Source: Caprella mutica
Taxonomy: Eukaryota; Arthropoda; Malacostraca; Amphipoda; Caprellidae
Direction of reading: 5' to 3'
NCBI GenBank assembly: GCA_947561585.1
Contig: CANNZV010002526.1
Location: forward strand, 30,951 to 94,950
DNA: 64,000 nt
A program made the translations under genes and the position numbers. The notes under the pieces were generated by a model. It did no database searches. It had not been told where the DNA came from and saw only the letters and a program-made list of their open reading frames with translations. Every line of letters starts with the position of its first letter. Position 1 is the stretch's first letter. Below are positions 55,429-62,865 of this stretch, in pieces.

Positions 55429-58400
55429 ACAATATAATTTGCTAAACAAATTCTGATGCCCTTCCAGGTACCCTAAGATAGGGTATTATTGGGCAGTTTA
55501 TTTATTGTTGAATTTCTATTAAAAACAATACAGCATATTAAAAGATAATCCCACATAAGAATACAATATAATTAAATTTAAGCATTATCATACATCAATT
55601 TTTTAAGTTCAGTTTTGAAATCTTTACACGAGCTAATGTTCCTCAGATTTAGGGGTAGTTTATTCCACTCCAAAACGGCATTGTGGAAGAATTGGTTTTG
55701 AGTAACAGTTTTCCTCAATTGAGGTATATTTAAATTTTCATTTGTATGAAAACGAGTTTGATGCGCATGGACAGGGGATAGTTCTGAAATTTTGATGTGA
55801 AAGTAACTACTGAAGTTATCATTTATAAAATATTTATGGAAATACAAGAGAATATTAAAAACAAAGAGTTCACTGAATGGGAGAGGCTGTCGTATAGCCT
55901 GTGGTGATTTAGAAATTAATTTCAAAGCAGCATTTTGAACTTTAGTGATTCTCAAGCGATTAGTAATACCACAGCCTCCCCAAATAGCTATACCATAGGT
56001 AAGAAGTGACTGAAATAACGAGTAATATAACTGTTTCAAAGCTACAGGCGGTAAAATATTATACATTCTCCTCATGATACCAGATACACAAGACAGCTTT
56101 CTAGTTAGGTAGTTCACATGGCTACTGAAATTCAACCTATCATCAAGATAAACTCCCAAAAATTTAACACTTTTCTCCTGAATGACAGGATTGTTACCAA
56201 TAGATATGGAAATGTTGTCAGTTCCAGTGCGTGCATGGCTGAATAACATGAAGGAACTTTTATCCACATTAAGAGATAATCTATTTGCCTGAAGCCACAC
56301 GTTAACCTTGTCCAACTCCATGCTAACATCTCGACACAAAAGTTGGAGATCATCGCCTGACATATAAACGGTTGTGTCATCTGCAAAGTGCACAAATTCA
56401 AGCTTATCTGAGGACTTACACATGTCGTTGACATACAATGAAAAGAGATACGGAGAGCTGACAGATCCTTGCGGAAGTCCTATGCTCAGTGTTTCTGCAC
56501 GTGATTTCACTCCTCCCACATCTACGGTCATGCTTCGATTAGTCAAATAGTCATCAAACCATCTAGATACTACTCCCCTAAATCCCAACATTTCTAACTT
56601 TTTAACCATTATCGACCTGTTTACCGTATCAAAGGCTTTACTTAAATCCAAGAATACGGCTATGGTATGAAGTTTCTTGTCAAGATTGTTAGCACACCTA
56701 TCTACTATACTTAATATAGCATCAGATGTGCTATACCCAGCCCGAAATCCGTACTGTTCCCCACTAATGATCCCCTCTTTATCCAGGTAAGATAACACTC
56801 TTGACTTCATCAACTTTTCGATTACTTTTGAAAGTGTATGTAAAATAGATATTGGTCGATAATTATTTACAATCTTTGGATTTTTATTCTTATAAATAGG
56901 GACAACACGAGATAGCTTAAGTACATTTGGAAACACTCCCTCAGAAACTGAACAATTAAAAATATCTAAGATTACAGGAGCTAAAAATGAGATAGCACTT
57001 TTATATATAAAGACAGGAACAGAGTCTAGACTACTACCTTTATTAGGTAAACCTTTCACAACATTAGTTACTTCTTCAATCGAAGATGGCAATACAAAAA
57101 ACGAATTTAACCTAGGTGGAGGCATATAAGACATAGGGTCAACATTAGAGACAGGAATATTATTATCCAAGTCATGGGCCACAGACGAAAAAAAGTTACA
57201 AAACAAGTTAGCAATATTTTCTGGTTCCGATATTTCATTTGAATTAAGGTCAGTCAATACTTTAGGAGAGTCAAAACTTTTTTTTCGGCCCAGCAAATCA
57301 TTAAGGATTCTCCAATTACTTTTAACGTTATCTCTTGTACCGTTCAGTTTTTCAGTATAATATAGCGTCTTTGCTTTTTTCAATTTTTTTGTTAAGTTAT
57401 TTTTATAGTTGTTATAAATATGGAAAGGCACAATAGACTGTTTATATTTTTTAAATAACAAGTGCTTGCAATTTATTGAAGAAATTAGTTCATCTGTAAC
57501 CCATGGACGCGAATATTTTTTATGTGATATGGTTTTTATTTTTATTGGACAAAATCTATTATAGCGAGATGAAAATTCATTGACAAAATAGTCAGTCTTA
57601 ACATTAACACTCGCATCAGTACAGTGAGAAAAATAATCCATAGCCAATGTTGACAATGAGTTTAACAGAGCTTGCATGTTTCTAACTGAATGATCTCTAA
57701 TAAATTTCCTAGTTGGAGCCTTATCAATAGAAATATTAAAAACACAGAATACTGGATAGTGGTCAGAGATATCAGCAATGAAAGAGCCTGAGTGAGATAT
57801 ATTATGTCTATTATACCAAATGTGGTCTAAGCATTTTGCGGTACTTTCTGTTACTCGGGTTGGTAGATTTATCAATGGTAAGAATCCTTGTGAGAACATG
57901 GAATTAACGAAATCTGCACTTAATTCGTCATCCATTAGGTCAATATTTAGGTCACCCAAGATTGAGATAGTTTTAGTTGAATAATACTCAGTAACTTCCC
58001 TAACATGATCTATAAAGAGTTGTGTGGAAGCACTAGGTGGACGGTATACACCGTAGATCATCATACGTTGATTACCACCGCTGCCCCAGTTAATCTCCAC
58101 TATACATGACTCACACACATCAGACACCAAAGACCTTTCACGTACACAGGACGAACTTATCCCATTCCTCACGTACACTGACACCCCACCACCAGTCCTA
58201 TCAACCCTGTAAGTATGATAAGCACTGTAACCAGCTATATCACAGCACATCAAAGCAGAGAACCAAGTTTCTGTTAATACAATAACGTCAATTGGCACAC
58301 TTATTCTACTGATAAATGCAGAAAATGAATCATAGTTACAATTAAAGGAACGAATATTTTGGTGTATTAAAATCATATTATCGTTGATACACATACTCTC

Positions 58401-61400
58401 AAATAGTGGTATATCACAGTACAAATCACCAAAAGTTATCATTGGCTCAATATCATCCTGATTATTCATCATTTAAGAAATTATAATCACGTACACATAC
58501 ACAGACAACCACAAACAAATTCACACCAACATGCACACTGATACAACTGACATACCCACATACAAAATACATCTCGTACATATCAAATCTGCAGGCAAGT
58601 AAACATCGTTAGGTAGAGGTAGGTAAACATCGTTAGGTAGAGGTAGGTAAACATCGTTAGGTAGAGGTAGGTAAACATCGTTAGGTAGAGGTAGGTAAAC
58701 ATCGTTAGGTAGAGGTAGGTAAACATCGTTAGGTCAGAGGTAGGTAAACATCGTTAGGTAGAGGTAGGTAAACATCGTTAGGTAGAGGTAGGTAAACATC
58801 GTTAGGTAGACGTAGGTAAACATCGTTAGGTAGACGTAGGTAAACATCGTTAGGTAGAGGTAGGTAAACATCGCTAGGTAGAGGTAGGTAAACATCGTTA
58901 GGTAGAGGTAGGTAAACATCGTTAGGTAGAGGTAGGTAAACATCGTTAGGTAGAGGTAGGTAACATCGTTAGGTAGAGGTAGGTAACATCGTTAGGTAGA
59001 GGTAGGTAAACATCGTTAGGTAGAGGTAGGTAACATCGTTAGGTAGAGGTAGGTAACATCGTTAGGTAGAGGTAGGTAAACATCGTTAGGTAGAGGTAGG
59101 TAAACATCGTTAGGTAGAGGTAGGTAAACATCGTTAGGTAGAGGTAGGTAAACTCCGTTAGGTAGAGACAGGTAAACTCCGTTAGGTAGAGACAGGCAAA
59201 CTCCGTTAGGTAGAGACAGGCAAACTCCGTTAGGTAGAGACAGGCAAACTCCGTTAGGTAGAGACAGACAAACTCCGTTAGGTAGAGACAGACAAACTCC
59301 GTTAGGTAGAGACAGGCAAACTCCGTTAGGTAGAGACAGGTAAACTCCGTTAGGTAGAGACAGGTAAACTCCGTTAGGTAGAGACAGGTAAACTCCGCTT
59401 GGTAGAGGCAAGTACACATCATTAGGTAGAGGCACGTAAACAGATAAGCATCAGGAGAGCAGAGATAAGCATCAGGATAGCAGAGATAAGCATCAGGAGA
59501 GCAGAGATAAGCATCAGGAGAGCAGAGATAACAAGCATCAGGAGAGCAGAGATGAACATCAGGAGAGAAGAGAGAACATCAGGAGAGAAGAGAGAACATC
59601 AGGAGAGCAGAGACAAGCATCAGGAGAGCAGAGATAAACATCAGGAGAGCAGAGACAAACATCAGGAGAGCAGAGACAAACATCAGGAGAGTAGAGATAA
59701 ACATCAGGAGAACAGAGATAAACATCAAGAGAACAGAGATAAACATCAAGAGAGCAACTTATTCTCCAATGATAGGCTTATCAACTTATTCTCCAATGAT
59801 AGGCTTATTAACTTATTCTCCAATGATAGGCTTATTAACTTATTCTCCAATGATAGGCTTATCAACTTATTCTCCAATGATAGGCTTATTAACTTATTCT
59901 CCAATGATAGGCTTATTAACTTATTCTCCAATGATAGGCTTATTAACTTATTCTCCAATGATAGGCTTATCAACTTATTCTCCAATGATAGGCTTATTAA
60001 CTTATTCTCCAATGATAGGCTTATTAACTTATTCTCCAATGATAGGCTTATTAACTTATTCTCCAATGATAGGCTTATTAACTTATTCTCCAATGATAGG
60101 CTTATTAACTTATTCTCCAATGATAGGCTTATTAACTTATTCTCCAATGATAGGCTTATTAACTTATTCTCCAATGATAGGCTTATTAACTTATTCTCCA
60201 ATGATAGGCTTATTAACTTATTCTCCAATGATAGGCTTATTAACTTATTCTCCAATGATAGGCTTATTAACTTATTCTCCAATGATAGGCTTATCAACTT
60301 ATTCTCCAATGATAGGCTTATCAACTTATTCTCCAATGATAGGCTTATCAACTTATTCTCCAATGATAGGCTTATTAACTTATTCTCCAATGATAGGCTT
60401 ATTAACTTTTTCTTTAATAATAGGCTTATTAACTTATTCTCCAATGATAGGCTTATTAACTTATTCTCCAATGATAGGCTTATTAACTTATTCTCCAATG
60501 ATAGGCTTATTAACTTATTCTCCAATGATAGGCTTATCAACTTATTCTCCAATGATAGGCTTATCAACTGATTCTCCAATGATAGGCTTATTAACTTATT
60601 CTCCAATGATAGGCTTATTAACTTATTCTCCAATGATAGGCTTATTAACTTATTCTCCAATGATAGGCTGAACGAATGGGTGCCCATAATTTGCCGTTGA
60701 ATTAATTACAATTTGTCAACTGCGTTCTGTAAATAAATCACTCACATAGTGGCACTACCTACTGGTGCCTTAAAGCGCTAGAAAAATCAAATACAAAAAG
60801 CTTCTGTTTCTTTAGTAGGTAGGTAGGTTCAGCCTAATTCATAAATGTGTATTATTATAGTTAAGCATCATTCAACATTAGCTACTGCTAATAAAAATAT
60901 CTAATGTTCCTAATATTTGTTTATTAGTTATTTATTTCAGCCAATAACTATCTTGTTTTTATTCTTTTTATCATTTACAGTTGGTGAAGAAAATGTTAGA
61001 TTAAATAATAAGGCGACATCTGGTATCTTCTTAATTTATCTATAATTCTTATAGTCTCCTCATTTTATTCAGAATGAAAATAGTTTTTAAACTACATATT
61101 TATTGTGTTATAATTATTGATGTAAATTATAAACACCCTCCAAATATTCAGTTTTATTAGGAGACTAGCTACTAGAAATAATATTTTTTGCAGATTTGGG
61201 ACTACATTTTGAAACATTATAGATTTTGTTCATAATTGCACATTATCTTCCCCATGGTTCCCACTCTAATCCATGGTTCTCACTCTAATCCATGGTTCTC
61301 ACTCTAATCCATGGTTCCCACTCTAATCCATGGTTCCCACTCTAATCCATGGTTCTCACTCTAATCCATGGTTCCCACTCTAATCCATGGTTCCCACTCT

Positions 61401-62179
61401 AATCCATGGTTCCCACTCTAATCCATGGTTCTCACTCTAATCCATGGTTCCCACTCTAATCCATGGTTCTCACTCTAATCCATGGTCCTCCCTCCAAAAC
61501 ATGGTCATCACTTCCCCCTCTCTAACCCATTATCTCCCCCCCCCCCTCTCTAACCCATTATCTCCCCCATGGGTCCCCACTAACCCACTGATTTGTCCCC
61601 AAGGGGAGGCACCGGCTTCCAACAATCCAGGTAACCCCAATGCGCAGCACCACGGCACCTCCAATAACTCCAAACTCAAGTCCAACCCCGTGAACCAAGT
61701 GGAGTCACTGGGCACTGGTCCCAATGGTGGCCCTATAGTCGGTAAGAGTGTGGCACCACGTCAAGAGCTCTCCTTTGTTTTTCCCCACCTTATTGTTGTC
61801 TTTTTACCTTTGTGGTGTTCATTTCTTTCAGATATGTATTTATCCATTAATGTTTCTTTTACTTAAGTGTTCATTATAACTTGTATCTAGTTATTTTCTT
61901 TTTCAGTTATTCATACTTATTAACCCTATTTTTTTATTATTTATCAGGTTTTACAAATCAGAATAACTTCTCCTGCATGCGAAGTAGTTATTTATTACTT
62001 TATTTCACTCCTGAATGATTTATTTTAATTTACCTCCACAGCATATATTTTTAACCATTTTAATTTTTATATTATTTTTTTTATTATTTTTTCTCCAGAA
62101 TACAACAGCTGGCACATGATAGTTTACCCCACTGATTCGTCAGGATCTACTTATTTCCCCACAATAATCAACGCGAAAG
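42693..62179 (+). CDS. tutl: Turtle/IGSF9-like Ig-FN3 cell-adhesion receptor, 5' part (12 exons, 3' end outside window)
   Basis: Joined exons 42693-43194, 47205-47326, 50535-50763, 50944-51219, 51303-51438, 51643-51794, 51980-52170, 52354-52665, 52798-52967, 53363-53535, 61604-61741 and 62099-62179 give an uninterrupted frame of 827 codons with GT/AG introns and matching phases. Order: hydrophilic N-terminus (1-139), signal-like segment (140-167), Ig1 (about 174-284), Ig2 (285-376), Ig3 (377-472), Ig4 (473-565), Ig5 (566-655), FN3 (658-752), then a Ser/Asn/Pro-rich linker. Each Ig has its Cys pair and YxC motif. Several N-glycosylation sequons are visible. Turtle proteins are neuronal surface proteins acting in axon and dendrite patterning, synaptic organisation and self-avoidance. 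A second FN3, transmembrane segment and cytoplasmic tail are expected to the right. Family assignment is strong; function in this species is inferred. Confidence 0.9.
44234..44730. repeat. 17-bp minisatellite in Turtle intron 1
   Basis: The unit is GATGCGTGTGGATGAGT/A, about 28 copies with GAATGCGT and TATGAG variants. It decays into GTGGTGCGTGAGGATGT-type words up to about 44865. The minus-strand His/Ser/Thr-rich ORFs are repeat translations. Confidence 0.95.
45925..46020 (+). repeat. G-rich tract with quadruplex potential, two ~33-bp repeats
   Basis: GGGGGTGGGGGGTGTTAGTC, CGGGAGTTGG, GGTGGGTGGCGGGTGTTAGT and CGGGGGTTGG supply more than four G-runs of three or more within about 60 bp. GGTGTTAGTCCGGG occurs twice. 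Confidence 0.7.
46949..47140. mobile_element. Hairpin MITE family M1, copy I (best-preserved ends)
   Basis: The left end TAGGGTAAGTTACGAGTTAT then CGGTCAGTTTCACATCTTCG is mirrored by AGAAGATGTGAAACTGACCA then ATTCGTAACTTACCCCTA. It is inserted in Turtle intron 1 just upstream of the exon 2 acceptor, so it could influence splicing through its hairpin. Confidence 0.9.
47205..47326 (+). CDS. tutl: Turtle exon 2: first half of Ig1
   Basis: The acceptor is TTTCCCCCAG. The junction codon restores Gly, giving NG|ASASQYGDAEHITAILG. The first Ig cysteine is in VVLNCP, followed by YIIQWKRQ with the core Trp. The donor CAG|GTGAGA is phase 0. The following intron starts with a G run and a GA-rich repeat. 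Confidence 0.92.
47330..47620. repeat. GA-rich imperfect repeat in intron 2
   Basis: GAGACAGGGGGATAGAGAAA-type units of about 28-35 bp follow the exon 2 donor. The minus-strand ORFs here are low-complexity. Confidence 0.8.
47960..48955. repeat. 20-bp minisatellite in Turtle intron 2, about 50 copies
   Basis: The unit is ATTGCACCACTCCCTGAACC, with CGTTG, ATCG, TCAACC and TGCACC variants in blocks (for example a CCGTTG block at 48350-48470). The many ORFs on both strands are translations of the array. Confidence 0.97.
49483..49632 (-). repeat. SINE-like repeat with a perfect Pol III B box
   Basis: On the minus strand GGTTCGACTCC (49484-49494) matches the B-box consensus, preceded by GAGGTTATTCAACAGAGTGT, which resembles tRNA-derived SINE heads. 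The plus-strand words CCTCTTCATTTTCCTCTTC and GAGTAGCTTTTCTG link it to the family at 3061, 7190 and 18318. It lies in Turtle intron 2. Confidence 0.5.
49650..50165. repeat. 21/22-bp C-rich minisatellite in Turtle intron 2, about 24 copies
   Basis: The unit is CCCCCCACACCTCATCTTCC+T, with TTTCC or TTCC length variants. Six- or seven-C runs recur every 21-22 bp, giving regular G-tracts on the minus strand. Confidence 0.96.
50335..50500. repeat. ~26-bp tandem repeat in intron 2
   Basis: TACACACTAGGTATACAAGT then GTGATG repeats about three times after two diverged copies built on GTGAAACACTAGCTACACAT. Confidence 0.85.
50535..50763 (+). CDS. tutl: Turtle exon 3: second half of Ig1
   Basis: The acceptor is TTTCTTACAG. 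It encodes HQKIPIYIWYDGYDPHVEEA..., the GRASRV segment and DDQGWYECKVF, with the second Ig cysteine in the YxC motif, then GTWIHLDVH. IYIWY and GWYECK are diagnostic of Turtle/IGSF9. Sequons NLT and NGT are present. The donor CATG|GTGAGT leaves phase 1. Confidence 0.95.
50944..51219 (+). CDS. tutl: Turtle exon 4: complete Ig2
   Basis: One phase 1-1 exon carries a whole Ig domain: APPRFTTTPEDVTYVNIGNS, IILNCEAEGTPKPEIFW, VGIFNDGTELRINKI and DIGDYLCVARN. Both cysteines and the core Trp are present. The donor GCAG|GTAAAA is slightly weak. Confidence 0.95.
51303..51438 (+). CDS. tutl: Turtle exon 5: first half of Ig3
   Basis: GGAVIVTPPHNMTRLEGEKA, then EFICEAKGLPGNFTITWKRE. Sequons NMT and NFT. 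The acceptor follows a C-rich tract and the donor ACAG|GTAGAA leaves phase 2. Confidence 0.92.
51643..51794 (+). CDS. tutl: Turtle exon 6: second half of Ig3
   Basis: RLSWLETRSLVRKDGTLVIQ then DDEGFFTCEVSNGIGTTQTA, with the second Ig3 cysteine. The donor GAGT|GTGAGT leaves phase 1. Confidence 0.92.
51841..51905. mobile_element. M1 hairpin element, single-arm remnant (copy J) in intron 6
   Basis: TAGGAAGTTACGAATTATCG, GTCACACATATTCGTCGATA and GAGAAAAAACGATATAATAA match the left half of M1. No right arm before exon 7. Confidence 0.6.
51980..52170 (+). CDS. tutl: Turtle exon 7: first half of Ig4
   Basis: YPARVTYTPTVQYLAFRQQG, IVKCHIKANPEVQFVTWIKD and LNGSLLFTK. TPTVQYL and WIKDKRL are characteristic of the family. 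The donor AAG|GTAAAG is phase 0. Confidence 0.95.
52181..52245. repeat. 15-bp tandem repeat directly after the exon 7 donor
   Basis: TTAACTAGTGGTTAA-type units, about 4-5 copies, joined by the palindrome TTAATTAA. It begins about 10 bp into intron 7. Confidence 0.9.
52354..52665 (+). CDS. tutl: Turtle exon 8: second half of Ig4 and most of Ig5
   Basis: VNQSHQGRYSCTPYNKHTTA completes Ig4. REPPEFSPRPQGQYHGQLGE opens Ig5, with TLVCGGTGSPNPTVNWRRR, GNLTIKSLL and HGYYECE. Phase 0-0. The acceptor is TTTTGTATTGTAG. Confidence 0.95.
52798..52967 (+). CDS. tutl: Turtle exon 9: end of Ig5 and start of FN3-1
   Basis: VKNEILTMIATTQLLVEGTT ends Ig5. PHAPYNVTAKTSSFSVELSW and APGYPGGRDWDQKYTIW begin the fibronectin type III domain, with the core Trp. 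The donor TTG|GTGAGT leaves phase 2. Confidence 0.93.
53363..53535 (+). CDS. tutl: Turtle exon 10: rest of FN3-1
   Basis: WYRPSSYGTWSQIEVKPPGS, VAIHNLTPGSTYEFQVQGKN and ELGDGLFSDTVTATTK. The TPGSTYEFQVQGKNELGDG segment is the canonical FN3 F-G region. The donor AAAG|GTAATG leaves phase 1, before the 8-kb intron 10. Confidence 0.93.
53549..54060. repeat. 33-bp minisatellite starting next to the exon 10 donor
   Basis: The unit is GGGGCTAGTGCTGGTGATGG joined to AGCTGTATAGCTA, about 15 copies. The first diverged copy (GGGGTTAGTGCTGGTAATGG) lies about 20 bp after the donor. Confidence 0.95.
54055..54265. repeat. Compound ~67-bp repeat derived from the 33-bp array
   Basis: Three copies of a longer unit in which GGGGCTAGTGCTAGTATAGA, TACCCTTACAGTATAACTAT and GGGGCTAGTGCTGGTAATAG follow in fixed order, so a variant pair has become the new unit. 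Confidence 0.85.
54550..55391. repeat. 27-bp minisatellite, left part (about 31 copies), interrupted by the retrotransposon
   Basis: The unit is AACTTATTCTCCAATGATAG followed by GCTTATT (TATC variant in some). The first unit is diverged (CTTTAATG). The array stops at 55391 in AACTT, fused to the T run of the retrotransposon. It encodes LENKLIS or MIGLLTYSP peptides only by virtue of its period. Confidence 0.98.
55469..55485 (-). other. Hairpin in the retrotransposon 3' UTR
   Basis: TACCCTA and TAGGGTA flank a 3-base loop, about 45 bp from the poly(A) tail. 3'-terminal stem-loops are recognised by the reverse transcriptase in L2/CR1-type LINEs such as UnaL2. A similar role here is inference. 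Confidence 0.45.
55578..58472 (-). CDS. LINE endonuclease / reverse transcriptase, 964 aa, intact
   Basis: The N-terminal half is an APE-type endonuclease: HQNIRS (38-42), LTETW (66-70), VYRPPS (142-147), ILGDLNIDL (171-179), LDHIWYN (215-221) and SDHYPVF (236-242), with the catalytic Glu, Asp, Asn and His positions present. The reverse transcriptase spans about 465-780: NYRPISIL, QYGFRAGYST, FLDLSKAFDTVNR (608-618), GLPQGSVSSP (665-674), FADDT (696-700) with both catalytic aspartates, and FLGVYLDD. The C-terminus has an IWGGC block. No stop or frameshift. There is no gag-like ORF1 in the insert. It resembles Jockey/CR1/L2/Crack-group elements; the clade cannot be fixed by eye. The enzyme nicks target DNA and copies the element RNA in place. 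Confidence 0.95.
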   Translation of the reverse strand: MMNNQDDIEPMITFGDLYCDIPLFESMCINDNMILIHQNIRSFNCNYDSFSAFISRISVPIDVIVLTETWFSALMCCDIAGYSAYHTYRVDRTGGGVSVYVRNGISSSCVRERSLVSDVCESCIVEINWGSGGNQRMMIYGVYRPPSASTQLFIDHVREVTEYYSTKTISILGDLNIDLMDDELSADFVNSMFSQGFLPLINLPTRVTESTAKCLDHIWYNRHNISHSGSFIADISDHYPVFCVFNISIDKAPTRKFIRDHSVRNMQALLNSLSTLAMDYFSHCTDASVNVKTDYFVNEFSSRYNRFCPIKIKTISHKKYSRPWVTDELISSINCKHLLFKKYKQSIVPFHIYNNYKNNLTKKLKKAKTLYYTEKLNGTRDNVKSNWRILNDLLGRKKSFDSPKVLTDLNSNEISEPENIANLFCNFFSSVAHDLDNNIPVSNVDPMSYMPPPRLNSFFVLPSSIEEVTNVVKGLPNKGSSLDSVPVFIYKSAISFLAPVILDIFNCSVSEGVFPNVLKLSRVVPIYKNKNPKIVNNYRPISILHTLSKVIEKLMKSRVLSYLDKEGIISGEQYGFRAGYSTSDAILSIVDRCANNLDKKLHTIAVFLDLSKAFDTVNRSIMVKKLEMLGFRGVVSRWFDDYLTNRSMTVDVGGVKSRAETLSIGLPQGSVSSPYLFSLYVNDMCKSSDKLEFVHFADDTTVYMSGDDLQLLCRDVSMELDKVNVWLQANRLSLNVDKSSFMLFSHARTGTDNISISIGNNPVIQEKSVKFLGVYLDDRLNFSSHVNYLTRKLSCVSGIMRRMYNILPPVALKQLYYSLFQSLLTYGIAIWGGCGITNRLRITKVQNAALKLISKSPQAIRQPLPFSELFVFNILLYFHKYFINDNFSSYFHIKISELSPVHAHQTRFHTNENLNIPQLRKTVTQNQFFHNAVLEWNKLPLNLRNISSCKDFKTELKKLMYDNA
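58600..59155. repeat. 24-bp minisatellite upstream of the retrotransposon ORF
   Basis: The unit is TAAACATCGTTAGGTAGAGG plus TAGG, about 23 copies with AAC/AAAC length variants and GACG substitutions. It starts about 130 bp upstream of the ORF start. Each unit has one TTAGG. Confidence 0.95.
59146..59430. repeat. 24-bp variant block (TCCGTTAGGTAGAGACAGG)
   Basis: A sub-family of the preceding array: AAACTCCGTTAGGTAGAGAC then AGGT/AGGC/AGAC, about 10 copies, ending in diverged units (TCCGCTTGG, TCATTAGG). Confidence 0.93.
59440..59755. repeat. ~21-bp minisatellite at the retrotransposon 5' end
   Basis: AGAGATAAGCATCAGGAGAG+C changes to AGAGACAAACATCAGGAGAG and AACAGAGATAAACATCAAGA towards the right, about 15 copies. 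The 27-bp host array resumes at its right border. Confidence 0.93.
59756..60669. repeat. 27-bp minisatellite, right part (about 34 copies)
   Basis: Same unit as 54550-55391, starting in register at AACTT. One diverged unit (TTTTTCTTTAATAATAGG) lies near 60398-60424. It ends in GATAGGCTGAACG, the single-copy flank. Confidence 0.98.
60670..61246. other. AT-rich remainder of intron 10, no exon seen
   Basis: Single-copy-looking sequence with TTTACAG and TTTTTTGCAG acceptor-like words (about 60980 and 61193), but no associated open, phase-compatible exon that I can support. Confidence 0.4.
61247..61490. repeat. 19-bp tandem repeat, about 13 copies, before exon 11
   Basis: Units of CCATGGTTCTCACTCTAAT, with TTCC/TTCT variants, each with the palindrome CCATGG. 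It continues into a C-rich tract that merges with the exon 11 acceptor region. Confidence 0.94.
61604..61741 (+). CDS. tutl: Turtle exon 11 (probable): Asn/Ser/Pro-rich linker, symmetric phase 1
   Basis: The acceptor TTTGTCCCCAAG joins in phase to exon 10, giving TTKG|EAPASNNPGNPNAQHHG, then KLKSNPVNQVESLG and TGPNGGPIVG. The donor GTCG|GTAAGA is good. At 138 bp (46 codons) with equal phases it could be skipped without a frameshift. Coding status rests on splice sites, phase and composition, since I do not recognise the linker. Confidence 0.7.
62099..62179 (+). CDS. tutl: Turtle exon 12 (probable): short linker exon, symmetric phase 1
   Basis: The acceptor TTTTTTCTCCAG and donor AAAG|GTACAT bound 81 bp that encode EYNSWHMIVYPTDSSGSTYF then PTIINAK, in phase with exon 11. 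The GSSTYFPT-like composition fits an extracellular linker between FN3 domains. A 21-bp array begins directly after the donor. It is a candidate for alternative splicing. Confidence 0.65.
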
Positions 62180-62199
62180 GTACATAATGATAGATTTAT

Positions 62200-62865
62200 A
62201 TACAATAATGGTAGATTTTCCTATACAATAATGCTAGATTTATATACTATAATGGTACATTTACATATAATAATGGTACATTTATATACAATAATGGTAC
62301 ATTTACATATAATAATGGTACATTTACATATAATAATGGTACATTTACATATAATAATGGTACATTTACATATAATAATGGTACATTTACATATAATAAT
62401 GGTACATTTATATACAATAATGGTACATTTACATATAATAATGGTACATTTACATATAATAATGGTACATTTACATATAATAATGGTACATTTACATATA
62501 ATAATGGTACATTTACATATAATAATGGTACATTTACATATAATAATGGTACATTTACATATAATAATGGTACATTTACATATAATAATGGTACATTTAT
62601 ATACAATAATGGTACATTTACATATAATAATGGTACATTTACATATAATAATGGTACATTTATATACAATAATGGTACATTTACATATAATAATGGTACA
62701 TTTACATATAATAATGGTACATTTACATATAATAATGGTACATTTACATATAATAATGGTACATTTATATACAATAATGGTACATTTACATATAATAATG
62801 GTACATTTACATATAATAATGGTACATTTACATATAATAATGGTACATTTATATACAATAATGCT
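62200..62865. repeat. 21-bp minisatellite after exon 12, about 31 copies
   Basis: The unit is AATGGTACATTTACATATAA+T, with TTATATACAAT variants. The first, diverged copies carry TAGATTTATATACAATAATG, close to the unit of the 63455-64000 array. ORFs on both strands are translations of the array. Confidence 0.97.

Larger units (their letters stand above)
55392..59755 (-). mobile_element. Non-LTR retrotransposon inserted in a minisatellite in Turtle intron 10, antisense to the gene
   Basis: The insert has a 3' poly(A) tail (T run 55390-55424), a short 3' UTR with a hairpin, one intact ORF (55578-58472), and about 1.1 kb of tandem repeats upstream of the ORF. The 27-bp host array stops and resumes in register around it, with AACTT at both junctions (55387-55391 and 59756-59760) as a possible 5-bp target-site duplication. 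That places the 5' end at about 59755. The intact ORF and long tail suggest a recent insertion. Confidence 0.8.

Noticed and set aside
56132..56434. Second minus-strand ORF of 100 codons inside the LINE
   Set aside because: Out-of-frame shadow of the reverse-transcriptase ORF.
58600..59430. Arthropod telomere repeat (TTAGG)n
   Set aside because: TTAGG occurs once per 24-bp unit, not as a contiguous TTAGG array.
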